In this document: positions 7,806-17,188 of the stretch, one piece after another
Layout of the letters: every line of letters begins with the position of its first letter
Numbering within the stretch: position 1 is the first letter of the stretch
Assembly: GCA_007695015.1 (NCBI GenBank)
Contig: REEN01000019.1
Span: 1-47,273 of the forward strand
DNA: 47,273 nucleotides
From: Marinilabiliales bacterium
GTDB lineage: Bacteria; Bacteroidota; Bacteroidia; Bacteroidales; PUMT01
Direction: 5' to 3'
The notes under the pieces: generated by a model
The model's database searches: none
Told to the model about the DNA's origin: nothing
What the model saw: only the letters and a program-made list of their open reading frames with translations
Program-made: the position numbers and the translations under genes

Positions 7806-9296
7806 CTAAAACCTGTAGCCCATGGTAAAATATCCACCGGTATTATATACACGGGTACCCTGTATGTTCGAAATATCCGTAAGACCAATTCGCCAGGTAT
7901 AAGCTACCTGGACCTTCATTACCTCCATTCCAAAACCGAAATTGAGCCCCCACTCCTGTGAAGGATGGAAATTGCCGAAATCAGGGCCAATACCTTCATC
8001 ACTTCCGGCAAAGCTGTGTCTGAAATACCCGCCGGCAATCGGATAGGCCCTGACCAGTCCCCCGTCGTCACCGGCCATATAAAGGTGGAGATTCAAAGGC
8101 AATGTCAGTGAGTGTTGCCTGTATTTACCCCACTGAGATTGGCTTCCGTTGAAGTCATAGAGTAACTCCGACTGCAGAGCAAACTTCTGACCGAACTGCA
8201 TCCTGAAAAACAATCCTGTTGCAAATGCAAAGAGGCCGTCAGCCTGGAAGAATTCATCGGGATACCTGTGATGAGTAGAACCCAGATGTGCGAGAACTCC
8301 CGAGTGCAGGCGGATACCCCAGGGACTCATGTGCCTTGCAAATCTCGCAGAGGGCATCAAATCCGGCATAACCGACATCTCTGCAACCAATGTACCAAGA
8401 TAATCTGTAATAAGGGCCATCCCATCATAGTCCAAAAGTTCGTATCTGTCACCGGGCTTATGATAGGGCGACTTGAGTCCTGTAAAGGCCTGTGCCGCAG
8501 GTATGCCCGCCTCACCAAACGGCCGCGTATCAGTCCGCGCCTCTATCTCAGATGTGACACGCGACAAATCCAGGCCATGTAATACCGCGACCTCCCGTGC
8601 AAGGTCAATACCCCCTTCCAGGGTCCCGATCCCCCTGAGGTGCAACCCGTTGTTTGCCTCATACATTCCGACCATATCAAGTGAGAACATCATCCTGATC
8701 TTTTCCGTATCAAAATATTCAATGTCCTGCAAGAACCTTTCGGCTCCGAGCAGTCCGCTCTCCTCGGCATCAAATGCAATAAAAATAATGCTGCGCCCGA
8801 ATGTGCCGGGATTGCCGGCAAAATGGCGGGCAAGCTCAATCATTGCCGCCGTTCCCGAGGCATTGTCATCGGCTCCGGGATAGATGATCCGCTCACCGTT
8901 CCTGTACTCGTAACCAAGATGGTCATAGTGTGCGCCTATCACGATAAACTCATCCTTCAAAACAGGGTCTGAACCAGGCAGGTATCCCACCACATTGGTG
9001 GCGGGCACCCTTGCAAGGCCTATCCGCAGGTCCATATGCTGGAAATAATCATCGCCGGGCGGTTGAAGGCCTATTGATCCGAACTCCTCGGCAATGTAAT
9101 GCTTGGCAATGATCTTGCCCTCAGTACCAAGCCCCCTTCCCTCCAGAGAGTCTGAAGCGAGAAAAGATACATGTGCTTCGAGTCTTCTGGCAAGGTCGGT
9201 AATCCCAAAGCTGTTTTCAGCAAACAAAAGATGCCTGGCAGGCAGGAAAACCATTAAGGCAAGGAGCAGTAACCTAATTGTATTTTTAACCTTCAT
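7806..9296 (-). CDS. M28 family metallopeptidase fused to a C-terminal outer-membrane beta-barrel
   Basis: After a signal peptide (1 to about 26), residues 33-310 form a complete M28 zinc peptidase. GAHYDHLG gives H123 and D125, GADDNASG gives D143, DAEESGLLG gives E178 and E179, LDMVGM gives D207, and SPYHKPGD gives H279. All metal ligands and the general base are therefore present. From about 320 to 496 the sequence changes to alternating polar/aromatic strands with long turns (LFFRMQFGQKFALQSELLYD, WGLNFGFGMEVMKVQ) and ends in YFTMGYRF, a terminal phenylalanine typical of outer-membrane barrels. Usual M28 aminopeptidases of about 300-500 residues lack such a barrel. I infer a peptidase anchored to the outer membrane. 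The gene sits 32 bp below the antiporter gene on the same strand. Confidence 0.88.
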   Translation of the reverse strand: MKVKNTIRLLLLALMVFLPARHLLFAENSFGITDLARRLEAHVSFLASDSLEGRGLGTEGKIIAKHYIAEEFGSIGLQPPGDDYFQHMDLRIGLARVPATNVVGYLPGSDPVLKDEFIVIGAHYDHLGYEYRNGERIIYPGADDNASGTAAMIELARHFAGNPGTFGRSIIFIAFDAEESGLLGAERFLQDIEYFDTEKIRMMFSLDMVGMYEANNGLHLRGIGTLEGGIDLAREVAVLHGLDLSRVTSEIEARTDTRPFGEAGIPAAQAFTGLKSPYHKPGDRYELLDYDGMALITDYLGTLVAEMSVMPDLMPSARFARHMSPWGIRLHSGVLAHLGSTHHRYPDEFFQADGLFAFATGLFFRMQFGQKFALQSELLYDFNGSQSQWGKYRQHSLTLPLNLHLYMAGDDGGLVRAYPIAGGYFRHSFAGSDEGIGPDFGNFHPSQEWGLNFGFGMEVMKVQVAYTWRIGLTDISNIQGTRVYNTGGYFTMGYRF

Positions 9297-9328
9297 AATG
9301 CATATAAAACGTTAGCAATAAATTTAAA

Positions 9329-11017
9329 TCAATCTCTGCCGGAAGCACCGTTCTTCTTATCTGAGCAGGATCCTTCCCCGACAAAGCAATCCTCCAGTTT
9401 GGACAGGAATCCGGTTCCTACAGCGTCAACAAAGGGGAAAAGTATCATGTCTGCCCCGGCATCGATCAGTTTCTTTGCATTCCCTGCATGATGCTGGGTA
9501 AGCACGATCCGTCCGCCATATTTTTGATGCCTGAAAATCTTCAGCAGGTGCAGGTTTATTTCAAAATCTGTAAGTGTGCTTATCACCACCTTTATCTTTT
9601 TGGTTGGCAATTGTTCCGGAAGGTCAGGATCTTCAGCATCACCAAAGACCGCAGTGCGTCCTTTCTTTCTCCACCTTTCTACGGCACCCGGATCAAAATC
9701 CACCCCCATGACTTTTCTTCCGGCCCTTTCCAGGCTTTTGGCAATATTATTCCCATACCTGCCCAGTCCTATCACCAGGACCTCAAACTGTTTCTCTTCA
9801 AGCTGCTTGATCCTGCTTTCGCGGAAAGGATCCTTCTTCTCAAATATGCCCAGGAGCGGAGAAAGAACATCAAAGATCTGGTGAGAGTAAATAATCAGGT
9901 ATGTAGAAAGTCCTATTGTGATAAGCCCTACCAGGGTGATAAGCCCCATCGTATTGTCATCAATGTGACCGAGCTGCAGACCAAGTGACGCAAGTATCAG
10001 CGAGAACTCGCTAATCTGCGCAACAGCAAGGCCTGCCAGAAATGATGTACGTTTCTTGTATCCCATAAGCCCCATGATGATCAACACAATTACGGGGTTG
10101 CCGACAAGCACGAAAAGGGAAAATACTATCGCAGGCCTTATCTGCTCTCCTATCAGAGACAGATCCAGTTCTGCCCCCAGGTTGATGAAGAAGAACAACA
10201 GCAGGAAATCCCTCAGGGTTGTCATTCTCCCGCTTATTACCTCACGGTACTCGGTCGATGCAAGGGATATACCGGCCAGGAATGCTCCGACTTCCTTGCT
10301 GAACCCGAGCCAGTCACCCACAGCAGCAAGAGTAAGAGCCCACGAGATTGCAAAAAGGATCAATAACTCCTGTGAATTCCCCATAAGCTTGACAAGCCGG
10401 GGTAAAACAAACTTCATCAGCAGACCGACCATTGCCAGAAAGCCAAGGCCCTTCAGCATGACCAGGATAATGTCAAATGCCGGACTACCGGCAGATTTAG
10501 CGCCAAGAGCCGAAAGCATGATCATTGCCAGTACCACAACAATATCCTGTACTATCAGGAACCCTATTGAAATCTGGCCATGGAGAGAATCAATCTCCTT
10601 CTTGTCCGACAGAAGCTTGACTATTATAATGGTACTGGAGAAAGTAAGTGCCACTGCAACATATAAAGCAGTCATTTGCGAAAAGCCGAAGCCAATGGCA
10701 ATGAGATACCCGAAGAATGATGTAAACAGTACCTGCCCCAACCCGGTCAGAAGCGCTACCTTTCCCGTTGACCTGATCAGGGTAAGATCGAGCTTTAGAC
10801 CGATCGCAAAAAGCAGGATTGCGATACCTATCTCTGCAAGAAGGTGTATCTTATCTATCGACTCAAGAAGGTCAAGTCCCCACGGCCCAACCAGTATGCC
10901 CACTCCAATGAAGGCCACAATCAGGGGTTGACGAAGGATCCTCCCCAGGAGGCCTACCACCGCAGATATAATGAGTATTGCAGCAAGCTCAAAAAAAGCA
11001 TTGGGTATAGTTTCCAT
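9329..11017 (-). CDS. CPA2 family cation:proton antiporter with TrkA-N (RCK) domain
   Basis: The 562-residue inner-membrane protein has about twelve transmembrane helices over residues 8-385, and these match the KefB/KefC/GerN-type Na+/H+ or K+/H+ exchangers. The paired Q157-D158 in FLIVQDIVVV is the ion-site motif of CPA2 members. A cytoplasmic TrkA-N domain follows, beginning FEVLVIGLGRYG (GxGxxG at 416-422) with an acidic residue after strand two (VMGVDFDP), which fits nucleotide-gated control. There is no C-terminal TrkA-C domain. Physiological cation and gating ligand cannot be told from sequence. It is first in a minus-strand run with the M28 and GH28-like genes. Confidence 0.93.
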   Translation of the reverse strand: METIPNAFFELAAILIISAVVGLLGRILRQPLIVAFIGVGILVGPWGLDLLESIDKIHLLAEIGIAILLFAIGLKLDLTLIRSTGKVALLTGLGQVLFTSFFGYLIAIGFGFSQMTALYVAVALTFSSTIIIVKLLSDKKEIDSLHGQISIGFLIVQDIVVVLAMIMLSALGAKSAGSPAFDIILVMLKGLGFLAMVGLLMKFVLPRLVKLMGNSQELLILFAISWALTLAAVGDWLGFSKEVGAFLAGISLASTEYREVISGRMTTLRDFLLLFFFINLGAELDLSLIGEQIRPAIVFSLFVLVGNPVIVLIIMGLMGYKKRTSFLAGLAVAQISEFSLILASLGLQLGHIDDNTMGLITLVGLITIGLSTYLIIYSHQIFDVLSPLLGIFEKKDPFRESRIKQLEEKQFEVLVIGLGRYGNNIAKSLERAGRKVMGVDFDPGAVERWRKKGRTAVFGDAEDPDLPEQLPTKKIKVVISTLTDFEINLHLLKIFRHQKYGGRIVLTQHHAGNAKKLIDAGADMILFPFVDAVGTGFLSKLEDCFVGEGSCSDKKNGASGRD

Positions 11018-11060
11018 ATATCAATTCATTACCGGCAAGACCTTCATATTGAATATTTCC

Positions 11061-11068
11061 CAAAAATA
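11061..11068 (-). promoter_or_regulatory. Possible Bacteroidota -7 element upstream of the antiporter gene
   Basis: Read on the minus strand this is TATTTTTG, matching TAnnTTTG, about 44 bases before the antiporter start. No matching upstream TTTG was found at the usual distance, and the 275-bp divergent gap (11018-11292) is AT-rich, so chance is quite possible. I see nothing else structured in this gap. Confidence 0.25.
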
Positions 11069-11292
11069 ACTCAATATATTCTTTATTCCGAAGCAGGGGG
11101 GTGCAATTATTTACTTAAAAATTACTCCGGTTGGCTCAAAAGTCAAGGATACAGGAATTAACCGGCAGCAGCAAAAATACGCAGACACAAAATACCAATA
11201 CCCGATGTTTTGCAAAGATGACAGATTGCAATATCTTTATCATTCTCCAGGTACAGGGAAATATCCCAGAACAAAACAAAACAGAAACCAAT

Positions 11293-13332
11293 ATGAAACT
11301 TCATGAACTAAAACTGGCTGCATTAATTACATTGCTTGTTCTGTCATTTATTACTCCGGCTGCTGATGGCCAGGGAATGACACCCTACGACATTTTTAAC
11401 CTTAAGGATGTCTCCGAGGCAGCCGTTTCACCAGACCAACAGCACATTGCCTACACGGTCAATGTTCCGCGGCCTTTCACCGGCAGTCCGGGACCTGATT
11501 ACAGGGAGCTTTATGTCTACAGCATCTCAACCGGTGAGATTACACCCCTTATTACCGGGACCAACAGGTTATTCTCACTCTCATGGACCCCTGATGGCAG
11601 GGTGGCCTTCAGGTATACCGGTCCGCATGCCTCAGGATTCCAGATTTTTGCGATTGCCCCTGAAGGTGGTGAACCGGAGCAGCTGACCCGGTTTGAGAGG
11701 TCGGTCGGATCATATGAGTTTGCCGGCAAAGACCTGCTGACCTTCGTTGCCGCATCGGGACAGGACCCGGAAAAAGCAAGACTGCTGGAGATGGGTTTTG
11801 ATGCTGAGATTTATGAGGAAGAGTACCTTGACATGAACCTTTATGTTTATGATCTCAAAACGCATGAGCACCGTCAGGTAACCAGCGGAGTAACGGTTTT
11901 TGAATACTCTGTCAGCCCTGACGGTCGCTATGCCGCCGCCGCAATCGCTGAAAAGAACCTCGTCGACTACTCCTTCATGTTCAAGGACATATACCTGGTC
12001 AACCTCGAAAATGGAGAAAAAACAATGCTGATTGAGGTTCCGGGCAAGCTGGGCCGGATGGCATGGAGCCCCGACGGCAGCAGGATAGCCTTTGTGGCAG
12101 CCTCACACATCCACGATGCAGTCATTGGCAGCCTCTTTATAGCCAATGTGCCTGAGAACAGGACCTTCACGCAGCTCAGGAACTATGCCGAAGGAATGAG
12201 GGCATCGATAATCAATGCCGCCTGGAAAGATAACAACACCCTGCTCTATGTCTCCGAAGAAGGGGTAGACATGGTGCTTAGCGAGCATGAGACCGCCGCA
12301 CCTGAAAGACGGGTCCTGATTGAGGGCGGGAGACTGGTATTCCGCACATTCAGCCGTTCAGGAGATATTATTGCCCTTTCGGGGAACACAACTGAGCACC
12401 CGAACGAGCTGCACCTCTTTGATCTTGGTACAGGGAGCCTTGATAGACTGACCGATCATAATCCATGGCTTGCCGGCAAGGATATGGGGCGGCAGGAGAT
12501 GATGGTTTACAATGCCAGGGACGGGCTTGACATCGAATCGGTACTTATCTACCCTGTCGGGTATGAGCCCGGGAAGTCATACCCTGTGATCACCTATATA
12601 CATGGCGGACCCGAGGCGGCCAACCAGAACGGATGGGTAACGCGCTACAGTATTTGGGGCCAGGTGGCTGCGGCCCGCGGTTATTTCTTCTTCATGCCTA
12701 ACTACAGGGCAGGTTCGGGACGGGGAGTGGACTTCACCATGGAAGGGTTTGGCGACCTGGTTGGTAAAGAGTATGACGATGTTCTTGACGGGATCGACCA
12801 TCTTATCGATATCGGATATGTTGACAGGGACCGTGTCGGTATCGGCGGAGGCTCCTACGGCGGTTATTTTTCAGCCTGGTCGGCAACCCGTCACACCGAT
12901 AGGTTCGCTGCTTCTGTTGTTTTTGTAGGGATCAGCAACCAGGTATCCAAGCGAAACACCACCGATATCCCGTGGGAGGACTACCTGGTTCACTGGGGCT
13001 TCTGGACACATGAGGAGCCTGAAAAGGTGTGGGGGGCCAGTCCCATCAAATATGCTCCGGGAAGTGTTACCCCGACACTTATACTGCATGGAACGGAAGA
13101 TCCCAGGGTGCCGCCCTCGCAGGGACTTGAGCTTTACAGGAAGCTGAAGCTTCACGGGAAAGCGCCTGTGAGACTTATCTGGTATCCGGGCGAAGGGCAT
13201 GGCAACGCGAAGAACACCAACAGGCTCGACTATATCGTGAGGACCATGGAGTGGTTTGACTGGTACCTCAGAGATAAGGGCCCACGGGATGAAATGCCCC
13301 ATAAATATCCTGAGTTCGAGATTGAAAGGTGA
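11293..13332 (+). CDS. S9 family (prolyl oligopeptidase-like) serine peptidase
   Basis: I start the gene at 11293, where a clear signal peptide begins (MKLHELKLAALITLLVLSF, cleavage near residue 27); the frame is open upstream but lacks signal-like character. The mature 679-residue protein is secreted. Residues 35-400 form a beta-propeller with TolB-like blades (SPDGRYAA, AWSPDGSRIAF). The C-terminal alpha/beta hydrolase domain carries the catalytic triad: S521 in GGGSYGGY, D603 in HGTEDPRVP and H636 in PGEGHG. This layout is that of acylaminoacyl- or dipeptidyl-peptidase-like S9 enzymes. It probably degrades peptides in the periplasm. No type IX sorting domain is visible at the C-terminus. 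Confidence 0.93.
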   Translation: MKLHELKLAALITLLVLSFITPAADGQGMTPYDIFNLKDVSEAAVSPDQQHIAYTVNVPRPFTGSPGPDYRELYVYSISTGEITPLITGTNRLFSLSWTPDGRVAFRYTGPHASGFQIFAIAPEGGEPEQLTRFERSVGSYEFAGKDLLTFVAASGQDPEKARLLEMGFDAEIYEEEYLDMNLYVYDLKTHEHRQVTSGVTVFEYSVSPDGRYAAAAIAEKNLVDYSFMFKDIYLVNLENGEKTMLIEVPGKLGRMAWSPDGSRIAFVAASHIHDAVIGSLFIANVPENRTFTQLRNYAEGMRASIINAAWKDNNTLLYVSEEGVDMVLSEHETAAPERRVLIEGGRLVFRTFSRSGDIIALSGNTTEHPNELHLFDLGTGSLDRLTDHNPWLAGKDMGRQEMMVYNARDGLDIESVLIYPVGYEPGKSYPVITYIHGGPEAANQNGWVTRYSIWGQVAAARGYFFFMPNYRAGSGRGVDFTMEGFGDLVGKEYDDVLDGIDHLIDIGYVDRDRVGIGGGSYGGYFSAWSATRHTDRFAASVVFVGISNQVSKRNTTDIPWEDYLVHWGFWTHEEPEKVWGASPIKYAPGSVTPTLILHGTEDPRVPPSQGLELYRKLKLHGKAPVRLIWYPGEGHGNAKNTNRLDYIVRTMEWFDWYLRDKGPRDEMPHKYPEFEIER

Positions 13333-13474
13333 TAGAAAAAATATATGGGAGCCGGACAGGTAACCTTCAACGGAACTCTCCGGCTTACCTGCAACAGTGA
13401 GTATTAGCAGAGCTGAATAGTAATCCCGGGGCAGAGTCCCGAATTGTTAAATGAACATTAAAAACAAACAAGCG

Positions 13475-14473
13475 ATGGAGTACAGATCTTTAGGCAGATC
13501 AGGGCTGAAGGTGTCGGCCCTCTCATTCGGATCATGGGTCACATTCGGCTTCCAGGCAGACACCTCGCAGGCATTGAAGTTAATGACAAAAGCCTATGAT
13601 CACGGTGTGAACTTCTTTGATAATGCCGAGCAGTATGCCGGCGGCAGGTCTGAGACCATCATGGGCGAAGTTCTCAAAAAAACCGGATGGAACAGGAGCG
13701 ACCTGGTGCTGTCAACAAAAATATTCTGGGGAGGCGACGGTCCCAATGACCAGGGTCTCTCAATGAAGCATATCATTGAAGGAACCGATGCGGCACTCAG
13801 TCGTCTTCAGACCGGATACGTCGATCTGATATTCTGCCACAGACCGGACAGGCAAACTCCCGTTGAAGAAACGGTATGGGCGATGAACCAGGTTATAAGG
13901 CAGGGGAAGGCCCTCTATTGGGGCACCAGCGAGTGGAGCGCCCTGCAGATCAAGGATGCATGGCATTTTGCAAGGGGTAACGGACTTATCCCGCCGGTTA
14001 TGGAACAACCTGAGTACAACATGTTCAAAAGGCAGAGGGTGGAGGTTGAATACAGGCCGTTATACGATGATATCGGACTCGGCACTACCATCTGGAGCCC
14101 GCTTGCTTCAGGTATCCTGACCAACAAATACGCAGGCGGAATACCTGACGACAGCCGTATGGCATTAAAAGAGTATGACTGGCTGCGGGAACATCTCGAG
14201 TCAAAGCAGGGACAGGAAAAGATCAGGAAAGCTGCCGGACTGGCGAAGATCTCAGATGAACTGGGTGTCAGCCTGCCTCAGCTGGCAATCGCCTGGTGCC
14301 TGAAGAACCGGTTCGTGAGCACTGTAATCACCGGGGCCTCAAAGCCCGGACAGATTGACGACAACATGAAGGCGCTGGATGTGGTAGCACTTATTACAGA
14401 TGAAGTTAGCTCAAAGATTGAAACTGTTCTTGATAATAAGCCTGAAGAAGAGAGAGAATGGCGCACAAATTAG
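13475..14473 (+). CDS. Aldo/keto reductase, KvBeta/YghZ-like
   Basis: Starting at the ATG at 13475 gives [20 protein letters not shown], the usual family N-terminus; an ATG at 13451 adds eight residues. Counted from that longer start, the catalytic tetrad is D57, Y62 ([12 protein letters not shown]), K90 (STKIFWGG) and H130 (FCHRPD). The C-terminal [17 protein letters not shown] segment is the NADPH-binding part of this family. It is a soluble (beta/alpha)8 oxidoreductase most like the voltage-gated potassium channel beta-subunit and E. coli YghZ group, which reduce aldehydes such as methylglyoxal. No potassium channel gene is adjacent, and the substrate is unknown. Confidence 0.9.
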   Translation: MEYRSLGRSGLKVSALSFGSWVTFGFQADTSQALKLMTKAYDHGVNFFDNAEQYAGGRSETIMGEVLKKTGWNRSDLVLSTKIFWGGDGPNDQGLSMKHIIEGTDAALSRLQTGYVDLIFCHRPDRQTPVEETVWAMNQVIRQGKALYWGTSEWSALQIKDAWHFARGNGLIPPVMEQPEYNMFKRQRVEVEYRPLYDDIGLGTTIWSPLASGILTNKYAGGIPDDSRMALKEYDWLREHLESKQGQEKIRKAAGLAKISDELGVSLPQLAIAWCLKNRFVSTVITGASKPGQIDDNMKALDVVALITDEVSSKIETVLDNKPEEEREWRTN

Positions 14474-14485
14474 CGCCGGACAGGA

Positions 14486-14905
14486 CTAATCGTCCTGTAA
14501 AGTAAGGTCCCCTTCAGGATCAATAACTTCACCCTGGATTCGCAGTATGGCAGTCTGCCTGTTGGCAGCATTTGACTGGATGGTAACCGTACGCCTTATC
14601 CGGTGCGGCCGCGGCACAATTCTGAATTCAACCTCTACATATCCGCTGTCACTCGGGGCAATGGGTTCTTTTGTCCAGTCATTTACCCTTGTCCCGCAAC
14701 AGGCCCTCACGTTCGAAAGAACAAGTGGCTGGTTGCCGTTATTATATACAACAAAACCAAGCTTGCCTTCAGGAACCTCATCACTCGATATCTGGCCGTA
14801 GTCATGCAGCTCACGGTCAAACACAATGAAAGGCCCCTGTTTCTCCTGTGATATTGCTGAGACTGCCAGGAGCAAAGTGATGGATATTGTCATAAAAAGT
14901 CTCAT
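14486..14905 (-). CDS. DUF1573 domain secreted protein
   Basis: This is a 139-residue protein with a signal peptide (1 to about 19, LLLAVSAISQ). The rest matches the DUF1573 pattern: an FDRELHDYGQI entry strand, EGKLGFVVYNNGNQPLVLSN, then a cysteine pair C69-C70 in RACCGT where family members usually show a CGC-type motif, then YVEVEFRI and an immunoglobulin-like ending. DUF1573 proteins are abundant in Bacteroidota and related to ASPM/SPD-2/Hydin-type domains; their role is not known. It is convergent with the aldo/keto reductase, with 12 bp between. Confidence 0.85.
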   Translation of the reverse strand: MRLFMTISITLLLAVSAISQEKQGPFIVFDRELHDYGQISSDEVPEGKLGFVVYNNGNQPLVLSNVRACCGTRVNDWTKEPIAPSDSGYVEVEFRIVPRPHRIRRTVTIQSNAANRQTAILRIQGEVIDPEGDLTLQDD

Positions 14906-15288
14906 AATAGATTGAATTTTTTTGTTATAGTTGAACCGGCGCAGTCACCTTAAACCTTTTACAGGTCTGTATGAATAAATAATACGGTATAGCAAGCAAA
15001 TTGTTTCACAAAAATAATTGATCATATGCCGGAATACGACCCGACAACACTGTTTTAATAATAATTAACACATAAAAAGTATCAAATTATAGAAACAAAT
15101 ATAATGCCAATTCGTTTTAATTGAGGGCATTGTTTATTTATGCAATATGTGGGTGAATTTTACGGAAATATCTCGACCAACCCCGCCAGTAGCCGATATT
15201 TTTATATACTTTTGCACTGTATTCCCACAAAATACAATGAAACCAGATCAGACCCGGAAGGCAAAATAACAGAAACAAACATAATCAA
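14906..15288. other. 383-bp divergent intergenic region with a candidate promoter for the first acyl-CoA ligase
   Basis: This AT-rich gap separates the divergent DUF1573 and acyl-CoA ligase genes. It contains TACTTTTG at 15207-15214, a TAnnTTTG match on the plus strand 75 bp before the ligase start, but no TTTG at the expected upstream distance. The 15-bp motif AGAAACAAAyATAAT occurs at 15091-15105 and again at 15271-15285, the second copy ending three bases before the ligase ATG. I see no RNA gene or convincing hairpin. Confidence 0.4.
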
Positions 15289-17004
15289 ATGAGCATACCA
15301 AAGAAATTAACACTTGCCGAATTACTGATTAATAGCAGGGAAAACTACTCAGAGCGACCGGCGCTATCATTTGTGGGGCAGGATCCCTATACCTACAGCG
15401 ATATCTTTACAATAGCCGGAGAGATATCCCATCTTCTGCATTCCAAAGGAGTAAGGAAGGGAGACCGGGTTGCCATCCTGAGCCAGAACATGCCCAACTG
15501 GGGTGTATCTTACCTTGCAATTACATCTATGGGCGCTGTTACAGTGCCCATCCTCACCGACTTCAACGAAAGGGAGATAAAAAGAATCCTGGAGCACTCA
15601 GAGGCCAGTGCGATAATAGTATCTGACCGGCTGGCGTCCAAACTGAGAAATTCAATCCCCGGTTCTCTGCACACCGTGCTTGTTGCCGACACACTCGATC
15701 TGGCCGACCGCGATGTCGTTAACGAAACCGGTAATCTGCTGGTAACAGAAACAAAGGAGCAGTGGAGTCCGGAACCGGAAAGAATCTTTGATAATAAAGA
15801 AACCGGGGAGCCGGAGGAGGATGATCTTGCGGCAATATTATACACATCCGGAACAACAGGCAACCCCAAAGGAGTTATGCTCTCCCACAGGAACCTGGTC
15901 TCAAACGCGGTTAATACCGGGCATATCCAGCAGGTGACACCTGGCGACAGGATGCTGTCTGTCCTTCCGTTGTCACATACTTATGAGTGTACCATTGGTT
16001 TTATAATACCAATGATGAACGGCGCTTCTGTCTATTACCTTGAAAAACCACCTACGGCCAGCATTCTTGTTCCTGCCATGCAGGTGGTTAAACCCACAAT
16101 GATGCTTACCGTGCCGCTGATCATCGAAAAGATTTACAAGCTGCAGGTTTTGCCGAAGCTTACCGGATCACCAATTATGAGGGCACTGTTCCACAAGCCC
16201 TTTTTCAGGCGTAAGCTGCATAAACTTGCCGGAAAAAAGATATACAAAACATTCGGTGGCAAGCTGCACTTCTTCGGTATTGGAGGGGCCAAGCTGGGAG
16301 CCGAGACGGAACAATTCCTGCGTGATGCAGGTTTCCCTTATGCTATCGGCTATGGTCTGACCGAGACATCTCCCCTGCTGGCCGGATGCAAGCCATCACT
16401 CACCCGTTTCCAGTCCACCGGCTTCAGCCTTCCCGGCCAGCAGATCAGGATCGACAATCCCAACCCGGTTACCGGAGAAGGAGAGATTGTTGCAAAAGGG
16501 CCCAACGTGATGATGGGCTATTACAAAGACGAGAAACAGACAAAAGAGGTCTTCACTGATGACGGATGGTTCAAAACAGGCGACCTGGGAGCATTTGACG
16601 AAGACAATTACCTTTATATCAGGGGCAGGCTTAAAAACATGGTTCTCGGTCCGAGCGGTGAGAATATCTATCCCGAAGAGATCGAAGCCTTGATCAATAA
16701 CCAGTCAATGGTTCTTGAGTCGGTGGTCTACGAGATGAAGGGGAAGCTGGTGGCCCTTGTTCACCTTAACTACGAAGAGCTCGAAAAATATTATAATGAG
16801 GTAAGGGAATCCGCCAGGAACATGCAGTTGCAGATGAACGAATTCATCAGTGAAAAGCTCAACGAGATCAGGCAAAAGGTTAATAAGGAGGTCAACAAGT
16901 TCTCAAGGATTAATAAGATTATCGAACAGCAGTCCCCCTTTGAGAAAACCCCGACACAGAAGATAAAGAGGTTCCTTTACCAGAACAAGGACAAGGCTGT
17001 CTGA
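15289..17004 (+). CDS. Long-chain acyl-CoA synthetase-like AMP-binding enzyme
   Basis: The 571-residue enzyme is a member of the acyl-adenylate-forming family that activates fatty acids with ATP and CoA. The P-loop-like motif YTSGTTGNPKG lies at 185-195, GYGLTETSP at 354-362, the hinge region reads GWFKTGDLG then YIRGRLKNM, and a C-terminal lysine sits in TPTQKIKRF. The short C-terminal domain and the GRLKNMVLGPSGENIYPEE segment fit the bacterial long-chain or FadD15-like group. The fatty acid used cannot be told. Its stop codon is inside the first copy of a tandem repeat (16993-17179), so the last residues KDKAV are encoded by repeat sequence. A second, diverged ligase lies at 36467. Confidence 0.92.
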   Translation: MSIPKKLTLAELLINSRENYSERPALSFVGQDPYTYSDIFTIAGEISHLLHSKGVRKGDRVAILSQNMPNWGVSYLAITSMGAVTVPILTDFNEREIKRILEHSEASAIIVSDRLASKLRNSIPGSLHTVLVADTLDLADRDVVNETGNLLVTETKEQWSPEPERIFDNKETGEPEEDDLAAILYTSGTTGNPKGVMLSHRNLVSNAVNTGHIQQVTPGDRMLSVLPLSHTYECTIGFIIPMMNGASVYYLEKPPTASILVPAMQVVKPTMMLTVPLIIEKIYKLQVLPKLTGSPIMRALFHKPFFRRKLHKLAGKKIYKTFGGKLHFFGIGGAKLGAETEQFLRDAGFPYAIGYGLTETSPLLAGCKPSLTRFQSTGFSLPGQQIRIDNPNPVTGEGEIVAKGPNVMMGYYKDEKQTKEVFTDDGWFKTGDLGAFDEDNYLYIRGRLKNMVLGPSGENIYPEEIEALINNQSMVLESVVYEMKGKLVALVHLNYEELEKYYNEVRESARNMQLQMNEFISEKLNEIRQKVNKEVNKFSRINKIIEQQSPFEKTPTQKIKRFLYQNKDKAV

Positions 17005-17179
17005 AGCTGCCTGGTGAAGGAGGCCTTTGGCAAGGCTGTTTGAATGCATCGCTGAAGAAGATTTTCGGCATAGCTGCTTGAATGTAACGCTGAAGAAGAT
17101 TTTTGGCATGGCTGCTTGAATGTAACGCTGAGGAAGGTTTCGGCAAAGCTCCCTGAGTTTATCACCGAGTAAGGCTTGC
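16993..17179. repeat. Five-copy tandem repeat of 35-39 bp, each copy with a TGA in register
   Basis: Units run 16993-17031, 17032-17069, 17070-17107, 17108-17144 and 17145-17179. Each starts with a variant of AAGGCTGTCTGA, so the stop codon of the acyl-CoA ligase gene is repeated at the same place in every copy. Copies 3 and 4 are the most alike. Together they fill the gap between the ligase and the convergent murF. On the minus strand the array stays open in some frames, giving repetitive peptides that I take as artefacts. There are no unique spacers, so it is not a CRISPR array. Confidence 0.85.
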
Positions 17180-17188
17180 AGACCCCTG

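Noticed and set aside
11131-11292. Upstream extension of the S9 peptidase by 54 residues
   Set aside because: The extension is polar, without family similarity, and would bury the signal peptide that starts at 11293.
13333-13450. Possible terminator after the S9 peptidase gene
   Set aside because: Only a 6-bp AGCCGG/CCGGCT pairing over a long loop is found and no T-run follows.
16993-17179. Possible CRISPR array
   Set aside because: Units are contiguous and degenerate with no unique spacers between them, unit length drifts from 39 to 35, and no cas genes are near.
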